Shown here: positions 7,487 to 14,573 of the stretch, one piece after another
Layout of the letters: every line of letters begins with the position of its first letter
Position numbering within the stretch: the first letter of the stretch is position 1
Source: an uncultured Atopobium sp.
GTDB lineage: Bacteria; Actinomycetota; Coriobacteriia; Coriobacteriales; Atopobiaceae
Direction of reading: 5' to 3'
Length of the DNA: 18,931 bases
Assembly: GCA_938041635.1 (NCBI GenBank)
Contig: CALIAD010000069.1
Location: forward strand, 1-18,931
Notes under the pieces: model-generated
What the model was told of the DNA's origin: nothing
Database searches by the model: none
What the model saw: only the letters and a program-made list of their open reading frames with translations
Program-made: the position numbers and the translations under genes

Positions 7487-7619
7487 GAACACACCTATGT
7501 CAGATAATCTGTCCAATTGCGGGCATATTACACACCTAATGAAGATATTCTGCATGCCTAAGCTATTTTCAGTGTAATGTATACGTCTTTTTGACAGATT
7601 ATCTGACATAGGTGTGTTC
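7487..7619. mobile_element. MITE-like element with perfect 27-bp inverted repeats
   Basis: The 27 bases at 7487-7513 (beginning GAACACACCTATG) are the exact reverse complement of 7593-7619, enclosing 79 bp. Each arm contains an 11-bp palindrome CAGAT(A/T)ATCTG. Inside is a smaller inverted pair, ATTACAC (7527-7533) and GTGTAAT (7572-7578). The word ACACACCTA is repeated inside at about 7530. There is no transposase frame and no clear target-site duplication. Size and structure fit a non-autonomous insertion element. A very large operator or an RNA-processing hairpin cannot be excluded. Confidence 0.55.
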
Positions 7620-7750
7620 GGCCATCAGCAAAACAGTGCAAGCAGCTAAGTAATGCTGCAAAAACTTAATTTCGAGTAATTCTTGGACGCGTTCTGGGTA
7701 AACGAAAAACGTATCTTCGCACTTTAAAGTTATGTTTAGATTGTCGTGCA

Positions 7751-7828
7751 TTTGACCTGCGTGTTTGACCTGCGTGTTTGACCTGCGTGTTTGATCTGCG
7801 TGTTTGACTCGCGCGTCTAACGCGTCGC
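7751..7828. repeat. 13-bp tandem repeat, about six units
   Basis: TTTGACCTGCGTG occurs three times in perfect tandem (7751-7789), then as TTTGATCTGCGTG (7790-7802), a degenerate TTTGACTCGCGCG (7803-7815) and a remnant (7816-7828). Because 13 is not a multiple of three, a protein-coding origin is unlikely. Confidence 0.85.
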
Positions 7829-7964
7829 TCGTACGGCGTGGCTGTCCGCAGGTGCACGCCCTTAGCGTGCCCCGCGCTCTGCGCAGCCCGCGCACACCGT
7901 GGATCCCGCACGTCACACAGCAAACAAGCTGCTCATTTCTGTATTGTTTAAAGAAAGGCCGCAC

Positions 7965-9722
7965 ATGTACCTAGAGAATATCAATGGACCAGAAGACGTA
8001 AAGAAGCTGAATGCGGAGGCTCGCAAGGTGCTTGCGCAGGAGATTCGCGACAACTTGCTGGTCATGGAGTCAAAGCATGGCGGCCACTTTGGCCCAAACT
8101 TTGGCATCGTCGAGGCAACTATCGCACTCCATACCGTGTTCAACTCGCCCGTTGACCATATCGTTTACGACGTCTCGCACCAGACGTATCCCCACAAGAT
8201 GCTCACCGGCCGCAAGCAGGCATATATGGATCCCGCACTTTACGACTCGGTGTCTCCTTACACTGATCCCGCCGAGACCCCGCATGACCTGTTCAAAATC
8301 GGCCACACTTCCACGTCCATCAGCCTGGCGCTTGGCCTGGCAAAGGCTCGCGACATTATGGGCGGCAGGGAGAACATCATCGCCGTTATCGGCGACGGCT
8401 CCATGTCCGGTGGCGAGGCGCTTGAGGGCCTGAACGTTGCCGGCGAGCTGAACAGCAACTTTATCATCGTCTTCAACGACAACCAGATGTCCATCGCCGA
8501 GAACCACGGTGGCATGTACGACCAGTTTGCTGAGTTGCGCCGCACCAACGGAGCTGCCGAGAATAACCTCTTCAAATCGATGGGCCTGGACTACCTGTAT
8601 GTCAATGACGGTAACGACATCGAGGCTCTTATCGCCGCATTCGAGCAGGTAAAAGACACGACCCATCCGGTCGTAGTCCACATCAATACGCTCAAAGGCA
8701 AGGGCTACGCTCCCGCGGAGGCAAACAAGGAGAAGTGGCACTGGCACATGCCGTTTGACATCCAGACTGGTCAGAGCCCTGCATCCGGTTCTTCCGAGTC
8801 GTATGCCAGCATTTTTGCAGAGTATGCCCTCAAGCGCGCAAAGACTGACCCAAAGTTCTTGGTGCTTATGTCGGCTGTTCCTGGTCTGCTTGGCCTTACG
8901 CAGGAACGTCGAGAAGAGCTGGGCAAGCACTACCTTGACGTGGGCATTGCCGAAGAAACTGCAGTTGCGATGGCTTCCGGCGCGGCTCACGCGGGCGCAC
9001 ACGTAGTTTGGGGCTCAAGTGCAACCTTCATCCAGCGCACCTACGACCAGCTAACTCAGGACCTGGCGCTCAATCAGAATCCTGCGGTTATCGTGGGCTC
9101 CGGCTCCATCAGGGGTTTGATGGCCGCCACCCACCAGGGCCTCAGCAGCATTTCCATGATCGCAAACATCCCTAACATGGTGTATCTCGCGCCGTCCAAC
9201 GCCGAGGAGTATATCGCCATGCTCGACTGGGCGCTTGACCAGGACAAACACCCCGTCTACATCGCAATTCCTTCCGGTCCTGTGGTCCACGCCGAGGGTC
9301 CCGTCCGCACAAACTTTGACGCCCTCAACACCTACGAGGTCACGCGCAAGGGCTCCAAGGTGGCCGTTCTTGCCCTGGGCGATTTCTACGACCTTGGCGA
9401 GAAAACCGTTGAAGCCCTCAGCTCCACCTTGGGAATTGAAGCTACGCTGGTCAAACCATACTTTGCCTCGGGCGTTGACCAGAATCTGCTCGACAACCTG
9501 GTAAAAGACCACGACGTCATCGTAACTATTGAGGACGGCATCATCGAGGGTGGCTGGGGACAGAATATCGCCAGCTACCTGGGAACTTCTCCCGCACGCG
9601 TGCTGAACTACGGCGTCAAGAAGGCTTTCTACGACCGCGTCAACATTGCGGACCTTGTGCGAGAAAGTCATCTGGATCCCAAGCTGATTGCTGCGGACAT
9701 CAAGCAGGTGCTGGGCCTGTAG
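7965..9722 (+). CDS. DXS-like thiamine-diphosphate enzyme (transketolase superfamily)
   Basis: At 585 residues this resembles 1-deoxy-D-xylulose-5-phosphate synthase along its length: GGHFGPNFGIVEATIALH (39-56, with the thiamine-site histidine at 41), DVSHQTYPHKMLTGR (69-83), IGHTSTSIS (112-120), GDGSMSGG (143-150) and NDN (171-173) for thiamine diphosphate and Mg2+, and DVGIAEE (325-331) with the catalytic glutamate at 330. Three of four acceptor-binding residues known in E. coli DXS appear changed: Tyr392 to Ser, Asp427 to Met (in IRGLMAATHQG) and Arg478 to Ser (in IPSGP); Arg398 is kept (FIQR). So it may use another acceptor. The ATG at 7965 has GAAAGG 6 bases ahead; an in-frame ATG at 7899 adds 22 unlike residues. 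No other isoprenoid gene is nearby. A shared terminator follows. Confidence 0.82.
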   Translation: MYLENINGPEDVKKLNAEARKVLAQEIRDNLLVMESKHGGHFGPNFGIVEATIALHTVFNSPVDHIVYDVSHQTYPHKMLTGRKQAYMDPALYDSVSPYTDPAETPHDLFKIGHTSTSISLALGLAKARDIMGGRENIIAVIGDGSMSGGEALEGLNVAGELNSNFIIVFNDNQMSIAENHGGMYDQFAELRRTNGAAENNLFKSMGLDYLYVNDGNDIEALIAAFEQVKDTTHPVVVHINTLKGKGYAPAEANKEKWHWHMPFDIQTGQSPASGSSESYASIFAEYALKRAKTDPKFLVLMSAVPGLLGLTQERREELGKHYLDVGIAEETAVAMASGAAHAGAHVVWGSSATFIQRTYDQLTQDLALNQNPAVIVGSGSIRGLMAATHQGLSSISMIANIPNMVYLAPSNAEEYIAMLDWALDQDKHPVYIAIPSGPVVHAEGPVRTNFDALNTYEVTRKGSKVAVLALGDFYDLGEKTVEALSSTLGIEATLVKPYFASGVDQNLLDNLVKDHDVIVTIEDGIIEGGWGQNIASYLGTSPARVLNYGVKKAFYDRVNIADLVRESHLDPKLIAADIKQVLGL

Positions 9723-9789
9723 GTGGTGCGTCGCAGCTCCGGCACCATTGCCCGCGTTTCTCGCCATCACATTAAAACTGCAACAAAAA

Positions 9790-9820
9790 AAGAGGGGCCG
9801 CATCTGCGGTCCCTCTTCTG
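9790..9820. terminator. Shared bidirectional terminator between the DXS-like gene and gldA
   Basis: A 13-bp stem (AAGAGGGGCCGCA at 9790-9802 with TGCGGTCCCTCTT at 9805-9817) has one G-U pair. On the minus strand it ends in a run of T (the A-run at 9785-9791), so it is best for gldA. Read on the plus strand it can also stop the DXS-like transcript. Confidence 0.85.
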
Positions 9821-9894
9821 TATCAAGCGAATGTGCCGTTGCGACCTGCCGCCAGGCGTGTCGTCGCACCGCGTCGCAACCTGCAGCTAGAAGC

Positions 9895-10989
9895 TTAAGC
9901 CTTAAGAGCGCGGCCCATAGCGTCAGCCTGAACGATAGCTGCATAGAGCTCGTCAGGAGTGACGTCGCCAGCAAGGTTGTGGATGGTCTCGCCAGGAACG
10001 CAAGCAGCCTCAGCAATCTTCTTGATCTGCTCGTCAGTGGTGATGCCAACCTCCTCGAGGGTAGTTGGAAGACCAACCTCAAGGCAGAAGTCCTGGACCT
10101 CGTCGAACTCCTCCTGAGGAACGCCCTCAAGAACAAGCTGGACCAGGGTACCAAAAGCAACGCAGTTACCGTGAGGTGCGCTGTGGCCACCAAGGGAGGT
10201 GAGGCCGTTGTAGAAGGAGTGAGCTGCTGCGCAGTTAACGTTGTCAGCGCCGACGCCACTCATGTAGACGGTTGCCTCGCAGATAGCCTCAAGAGCTGGG
10301 GTTACAACGTTGTTCTCGCAAGCCTTAATTGCCTGTGAACCGTAATCGCGAAGAGTGAGGTAGCACTCCTTAGCAATTGCCATACCAACGCGGGTAATGC
10401 CGGTTCCCTCAAGGGAAGGAGACTCGGTGCGGATGGATGCGCGGCCCTCAAAGTAGGTGCCCAGTGCGTCGCCCATGCCTGCTACCAGGAAGGAAACAGG
10501 TGCGTTAGCGATGATCTGGGTGTCGACCATAACTGCATCTGGGTTCTGTGGGTAGAAGAGGTACTTGTCAAAGGAACCGTCATCGTTGTAAATAACGGAG
10601 AGGCCGGTGCATGGAGCGTCGGTAGCTGCAACGGTAGGAAGAATAACGATGCGCTTACCAGCGTAATATGCGGTTGCCTTTGCGGTGTCAACAGCGCTGC
10701 CGCCGCCGATAGCGACGACTACGTCGATGTTGTCCTCCTCGACGATAGCCTTCATGCGGTTAATCTCGCCGTTGGAAGAGATGCCACCGAAGACCTCGTA
10801 GCGACGGTAATAGTCGCCCTTGCCCTCGAAGCTCTGCTCGATCATGTCGTGGGTTGCTTTGTAGCCGCTGTTAGAGCAAACAAACAGGAAGCGCTTTCCC
10901 ATGTAGCCCATCTCTTTTTCGAACTCGAGACAAGCATTTTTGCCCTGAACGTACTTCAGTGGCTCACGCATTGCGCGTAGCATTTTCAT
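9895..10989 (-). CDS. gldA: Glycerol dehydrogenase, NAD-dependent
   Basis: The protein belongs to the zinc/iron-dependent alcohol dehydrogenase family and interconverts glycerol and dihydroxyacetone with NAD. With the ATG at 10989 it has 364 residues, the normal length. The NAD site is GGGSAVDTAK (95-104). The three metal ligands fall where expected: Asp174 in GMGDALG, His257 in AAAHSFYNG and His273 in SAPHGN. A longer frame starting at 11061 adds 24 residues unlike the family. The chosen ATG has GAGAGGGG a few bases upstream. It is divergent from the flavo-diiron gene and shares its upstream region, where three 23-bp-spaced motifs sit. It could dispose of or generate NADH during glycerol fermentation; close relatives act on 1,2-propanediol or other diols. 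Confidence 0.93.
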   Translation of the reverse strand: MKMLRAMREPLKYVQGKNACLEFEKEMGYMGKRFLFVCSNSGYKATHDMIEQSFEGKGDYYRRYEVFGGISSNGEINRMKAIVEEDNIDVVVAIGGGSAVDTAKATAYYAGKRIVILPTVAATDAPCTGLSVIYNDDGSFDKYLFYPQNPDAVMVDTQIIANAPVSFLVAGMGDALGTYFEGRASIRTESPSLEGTGITRVGMAIAKECYLTLRDYGSQAIKACENNVVTPALEAICEATVYMSGVGADNVNCAAAHSFYNGLTSLGGHSAPHGNCVAFGTLVQLVLEGVPQEEFDEVQDFCLEVGLPTTLEEVGITTDEQIKKIAEAACVPGETIHNLAGDVTPDELYAAIVQADAMGRALKA

Positions 10990-11072
10990 AGGTTCCCCTC
11001 TCCGGATACGTTTTAGACCTATGTAATTTATGGTAACACTATCAAAAGAACATAACAGCAAGGAAAATATTC

Positions 11073-11130
11073 AGATTTGGACAAAGTGAAAATCTAGATT
11101 CGAACAAGCAGAAAATTTAGATTCGGACAA
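11073..11130. promoter_or_regulatory. Three 12-bp motifs at exact 23-bp spacing between gldA and fprA
   Basis: AGATTTGGACAA (11073-11084), AGATTCGAACAA (11096-11107) and AGATTCGGACAA (11119-11130) start exactly 23 bp apart, and the spacers of the first two share GAAAAT(C/T)T. Such phased copies in a divergent promoter region look like binding sites for a regulator that acts on one or both genes. The sequence does not resemble the Rex or Fnr consensus that I know. Confidence 0.6.
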
Positions 11131-11222
11131 CTTCTGGAAAGTTTACGTGAACATACACTCACCAGCCGTCAAATGATATTCTTGTAGTGTCAAATTTTCG
11201 CACTGTGGTCTTTGGAGGACAC

Positions 11223-12425
11223 ATGCTTAGTTCTGTCGAAATCAAACCCGATGTCTACTTTGTAGGCGCCCTGGACTGGAACGCTCGCGAGTTCCACGGC
11301 TACACCACTGAGCAGGGCATCACCTACAATGCATACCTTATCCTGGACGAGAAGGTCACGCTCATTGACACCGTCAAGCGCCCATTCTCCGAGGAGCTGG
11401 TCGAGCGCATTAAGAGCATCATCGATCCAGCAAAGATTGATGTTCTGATCTGCAACCACATCGAGATGGACCACTCCGGCAGCGTTCCTCGCATTCTGGA
11501 GCTCGCGCCAAACGCCGAGGTCTACGCAAGCGCACCTCAGGGCGTCAAGGAGCTCAAGGCTTTCTATGGCGAGAATATCAACGTCAACGGCGTAAAGACG
11601 GGCGATACGCTCAACATTGGTAAGCGCACTCTGACCTTTGTGCAGACCCCAATGGTCCACTGGCCAGACAACATGGTCACGTATTCCGACTACGATAAGA
11701 TCCTCTTCTCCAATGACGCATTTGGTCAGCACTACGCTTCAACCACTCGCTTTGAGGACGAGTCCGACTACTGCGAGGTTATGAAGCAGGCTCGCAAGTA
11801 CTACGCAAACATCGTTCTTCCTTACGGTCGTCAGGCTGACTCTGCTGTTACTGCAGTTAAGGGCATTGGTCTGGAGAACATCGATATTATCGCCCCAGCT
11901 CACGGCGTTGCATGGCGCTCCCACATTGCCGACATCATCTCCAAGTACGAGGAGTGGACTACCGGCAAGCTTGAGGAGAAAGCCCTGGTTGTATACGACT
12001 CCATGTGGGGCTCAACCGACAAGATGGCTCATGCTCTTCTGGACGGTTTTCTGGCTGAAGGTATTCCTGCCCAGCTCATCGACCTCAAAGAGACTCACAT
12101 CTCCAACGTCATGTATCACTTCTTGGATTCCAAGTATGTCTGCGTTGGTTCGCCTACGCTGAACTCTAAGTTCCTGCCTACCGTTTCTTCCTTCCTGACC
12201 TATATGAGTGGTCTATCTCCAAAGAATGACCACCGTATTGGCTTTGCGTTTGGTTCTTACGGTTGGGCTCCACTTGGACCAAAGATGGTTCAGGCCGAGC
12301 TTGAGGCAGCAGAGTTCACCATGCCACTGCCTGTTCACGCTATCGGTTGGCTTCCTTCCGATGAGGACCTGGATGCCGTTCGTGCGCAGGTCAAGGACCT
12401 GGTCGAGGCTGGCAAGCAGCTCTAA
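11223..12425 (+). CDS. fprA: Flavo-diiron protein (A-type; oxygen/NO reductase)
   Basis: These cytosolic proteins reduce O2 to water (or NO to N2O) and protect anaerobes from oxygen. The N-terminal metallo-beta-lactamase-like half keeps all diiron ligands: H79, E81, D83 and H84 (HIEMDH), H146 (MVHWPD), D165 (SNDAFG) and H227 (APAHG). The C-terminal flavodoxin half (about 253-400) starts VVYDSMWGSTDKMA, the FMN phosphate loop. At 400 residues it is a plain two-domain enzyme with no fused rubredoxin or flavin reductase, so electrons must come from separate partners not seen here. The ATG at 11223 has GGAGG 4-5 bases ahead; an in-frame GTG at 11187 is less likely. It is divergent from gldA and ends at a strong terminator. 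Confidence 0.95.
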   Translation: MLSSVEIKPDVYFVGALDWNAREFHGYTTEQGITYNAYLILDEKVTLIDTVKRPFSEELVERIKSIIDPAKIDVLICNHIEMDHSGSVPRILELAPNAEVYASAPQGVKELKAFYGENINVNGVKTGDTLNIGKRTLTFVQTPMVHWPDNMVTYSDYDKILFSNDAFGQHYASTTRFEDESDYCEVMKQARKYYANIVLPYGRQADSAVTAVKGIGLENIDIIAPAHGVAWRSHIADIISKYEEWTTGKLEEKALVVYDSMWGSTDKMAHALLDGFLAEGIPAQLIDLKETHISNVMYHFLDSKYVCVGSPTLNSKFLPTVSSFLTYMSGLSPKNDHRIGFAFGSYGWAPLGPKMVQAELEAAEFTMPLPVHAIGWLPSDEDLDAVRAQVKDLVEAGKQL

Positions 12426-12443
12426 TCTAACGGTATATTGAGC

Positions 12444-12480
12444 AAGACCCCCACATTCAGTACGAATGTGGGGGTCTTTT
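12444..12480 (+). terminator. Strong intrinsic terminator after fprA
   Basis: A perfect 15-bp stem, AAGACCCCCACATTC (12444-12458) with its complement (12464-12478), has a 5-base loop and ends in TTTT. Confidence 0.95.
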
Positions 12481-12552
12481 GCTGTAGGGGGAGCAGAATG
12501 GACAAGCGGGGAAGAGCACACATCGTTGCAGGTCAATTAGTGGGTAATTGAC

Positions 12553-12620
12553 GGCTAGAGGTTAGTAAACCTGAAAATACTGAGATTCAGCAGGTTAGCC
12601 TTGGAGTGGTAACTCCGCTA
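12553..12620 (+). ncRNA. Possible small structured RNA or attenuator (speculative)
   Basis: Three short stems can be drawn: GGCTA (12553-12557) with TAGCC (12596-12600); inside it AGGTT-agta-AACCT (12559-12572); and downstream GGAGT-ggta-ACTCC (12603-12616). TAGC at 12596-12599 could instead pair with GCTA at 12617-12620, so two exclusive folds exist. Stems are only 4-5 bp, and no known RNA family is recognised. Confidence 0.15.
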
Positions 12621-12663
12621 CATCCTAAAAAGTGCCCTAAGATGGTCCGAATGACGCTGAAGT

Positions 12664-12812
12664 GGTAAAAAATCCGTTTAGTTGGGGAATACAGGTTTCT
12701 GCATATAGCGTTTGCCCTGATAAAAATTTTCAGCGCGGTAAAAAATCGTCTTAGTTGGGGTTATTTTGGCAAATTTTTAATTTTCAACCCCAACTAAACG
12801 CATTTTTTACCG
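12664..12812. repeat. Three-copy intergenic repeat, two direct and one inverted
   Basis: A 24-bp unit starting GGTAAAAAAT and ending TTTAGTTGGGG lies at 12664-12687. A second copy with small changes is at 12736-12762. An inverted copy at 12786-12812 differs from the first by one base over 24. The second and inverted copies form a stem of about 27 bp with four central mismatches and a 23-base loop, followed on the plus strand by TTTT. It may be a mobile repeat, a hairpin RNA or a paired regulatory site. Confidence 0.7.
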
Positions 12813-12879
12813 TTTTGGGCACATAATTTTAGGTGTAAAAGTTACGTATTCATGTGGATGAATTATTAAGGCAAGTTAT

Positions 12880-13080
12880 TCAAAATTTTGCATCAAATAT
12901 TGAGAACTGCTTGTTAACCAGAACCGACAGCTGTTTGTTAGCCAAATCCACGGAGAAAACAGCGATCGGTGCCACCAAAATAGTATCGTTGCACCTGTCG
13001 CGCAGCCACTGCACAACCACATATTCAACCGGCATCATCACGCCGCCGCTTCCGACACCGTCAGCCTCCCAGCGTTTCAT
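12880..13080 (-). CDS. Doubtful small hypothetical protein or gene remnant
   Basis: This 66-codon minus-strand frame has codon choices similar to the genes around it, and a central stretch (MPVEYVVVQWLRDR, then NDTILVAPIAVFSVD) that looks like real protein. There is no good ribosome binding site before the ATG, and an in-frame TGA stands just upstream. It could be a decayed fragment of a longer gene. I do not recognise a family, and the frame may simply be chance. Confidence 0.2.
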   Translation of the reverse strand: MKRWEADGVGSGGVMMPVEYVVVQWLRDRCNDTILVAPIAVFSVDLANKQLSVLVNKQFSIFDAKF

Positions 13081-13168
13081 GGCGAGACTGTGTCAAATTC
13101 CTGCAGACCACAAGGTAGAGCACGTTAGAGTACAATAGACTATACAAAAAGTAACTTCGAAGAGGTAG

Positions 13169-14527
13169 GTGCCCATACACTCGATGGACATTGCGTTAAG
13201 TATTGGAATAACTCTGCTGCTTACCCTGGTAAACGGCTTTTTTTCTGCGGCCGAGATGGCCATTGTTAGCTCTCGTCGCGCGGCACTTGAGGCGGACGTG
13301 GACGAAGGTGATCCAAGAGCCTTGGCTGTCATTGACATTGCCACTGATCGCGGATATTTCCTCGCAACAATCCAGGTTGCAATTACCCTGGTAGGCTTTG
13401 CTTCCTCGGCATTTGCTGCAACAAGCCTTTCCGAGCCATTCGGCGCTTGGCTGGTCAGTATTGGTGTCCACGCTGACCTGGCGCTTCCTTTAGCTGTCGT
13501 GGCTATTACGCTGATTGTTTCGTTCTTTTCCGTGGTCATCGGTGAGCTGGTTCCAAAGAGCATCGGCCTAGCAAACTCCGAGGCAGTGGCTAAAGCAGTT
13601 ATCGGCCCCATGAAGGCGTTCATGCATATTGCGCGCCCACTCGTGTTCATCACGTCTGCCTCGGCAGATGCGGTTACCACGCTCATGGGCATTGACACTA
13701 CCAACGACCATCAAGAGGTCACCGAGGAAGAGCTCCGCTACATTGTCAAGGATTCCGAGGACCTCTCTGAAGAAGAAAAATCCATGATCCACGAGGTCAT
13801 CGAGATGGGCGACACCGTTGTCCGTGAGGTAATGGTCCCGCGCGTTGACATGACCGCCATGGAAGACACCGCAACTATCGCCGAGGTCCTGCGCGTCATG
13901 CGCCAAACAGGTTTCTCGCGCATCCCTATCTACCACGAGAATATCGACCGCATCGTGGGTATCGCTCACATCAAAGATTTGCTGGAGCCAGCGCTTGACC
14001 AGCACGATAGTGACGAGAAGATCGCGCGCTTCGTGCGTTCTGCTGACTACGTACCCGATACCAAAGACATCATTCCGCTGCTCACCGAGATGCAGACAAG
14101 TCGCGATCAGATGGTCATCGTGGTTGACGAGTACGGTGGAACTGCGGGTGTCATTACCGTTGAGGACATCGTCGAGGAGATTGTCGGCGAGATTGAGGAT
14201 GAGTTTGATCCGGACAACAAGTATCTGACGCAGCTCTCTGATAGAGAGTGGCTGGTAGATGGTCGCTTCTCGCTCAATGACGCAGCTGAACTTGGATGGC
14301 CGGTCGGGGAATCCGAGGAGTACGAGACTATCGCGGGCTTTGTGCTGGATTTGGCAAATCATTTGCCTCGTCCAGGTGAGGTTTTTGAGAAGGATGGCTA
14401 CGTGTTCCGCGTGCAGTCGATGCGTCGTCGCCGACTATCTTTGTTGCGTGTAATTGCACCAGAACCACAGGTAGACGGTGAATCTGAGCCAGCCGGCGAA
14501 AACTCTGACACATCAGAAAATGAATAA
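13169..14527 (+). CDS. CNNM/CBS-domain membrane protein (hemolysin C/CorC family)
   Basis: At 452 residues this has the standard order of the family: a DUF21/CNNM membrane domain (about 1-180, with VNGFFSAAEMAIVSSRR near 21-37 and GELVPKSIGLANSE near 125-138), a CBS pair (about 215-345, with MVPRVDMTA, SRIPIYHENIDRIVGI and VVDEYGGTAGVITVEDIVEEIVGEI), and a CorC_HlyC domain (about 355-435). Homologues are implicated in Mg2+ or Co2+ efflux; the name hemolysin is historical. The C-terminal ~20 residues are acidic. The start is uncertain: the frame opens with GTG at 13169, only 3 bases from GAAGAGG, while an in-frame ATG at 13184 (MDIALS) is 18 bases away. It begins the 13169-17047 cluster. Confidence 0.9.
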   Translation: MPIHSMDIALSIGITLLLTLVNGFFSAAEMAIVSSRRAALEADVDEGDPRALAVIDIATDRGYFLATIQVAITLVGFASSAFAATSLSEPFGAWLVSIGVHADLALPLAVVAITLIVSFFSVVIGELVPKSIGLANSEAVAKAVIGPMKAFMHIARPLVFITSASADAVTTLMGIDTTNDHQEVTEEELRYIVKDSEDLSEEEKSMIHEVIEMGDTVVREVMVPRVDMTAMEDTATIAEVLRVMRQTGFSRIPIYHENIDRIVGIAHIKDLLEPALDQHDSDEKIARFVRSADYVPDTKDIIPLLTEMQTSRDQMVIVVDEYGGTAGVITVEDIVEEIVGEIEDEFDPDNKYLTQLSDREWLVDGRFSLNDAAELGWPVGESEEYETIAGFVLDLANHLPRPGEVFEKDGYVFRVQSMRRRRLSLLRVIAPEPQVDGESEPAGENSDTSENE

Positions 14528-14573
14528 CTAAAAGAATGATTACAATAGAGTGAGCCAATAGAAAGAGGTTGAA

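Larger units (their letters stand above)
7241..7964. other. Long AT-rich then GC-rich intergenic region
   Basis: No gene is supported here. Small open frames exist on both strands, but none has a ribosome binding site plus protein-like composition, and the minus-strand ones cross the 13-bp tandem repeats. The first half (about 7360-7600) is clearly more AT-rich than its surroundings and contains the 133-bp inverted-repeat element. The second half (about 7750-7910) is GC-rich, with tandem repeats and many GCGC words. The promoter of the DXS-like gene must lie here, but I could not pick a convincing one. Confidence 0.6.
12481..13168. other. Intergenic region with repeats and possible RNA structure
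   Basis: About 690 bp lie between fprA and the CNNM gene. The region contains a string of short stems (12553-12620), a repeat family in two direct copies and one inverted copy (12664-12812), and a 66-codon minus-strand frame of doubtful reality (12880-13080). Just ahead of the CNNM gene, TACAAT (13133-13138) is a possible -10 without a good -35. A plus-strand frame at 12854-13138 overlaps the minus one and has no ribosome binding site. Confidence 0.6.

Noticed and set aside
7599..7964. Minus-strand frame upstream of the DXS-like gene
   Set aside because: It runs through 13-bp tandem repeats and one arm of the inverted-repeat element, and its composition is not protein-like.
9051..10259. Long minus-strand open frame across the end of the DXS-like gene and gldA
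   Set aside because: It overlaps two secure genes and runs through their shared terminator.
11187..11222. Longer fprA beginning at the GTG at 11187
   Set aside because: The added 12 residues are not family-like, and GGAGG sits at the right distance before the ATG at 11223.
12736..12812. Simple intrinsic terminator
   Set aside because: The nearest upstream gene already has a strong terminator at 12444, the stem is AT-rich with mismatches, and the same unit occurs as a separate direct copy at 12664.
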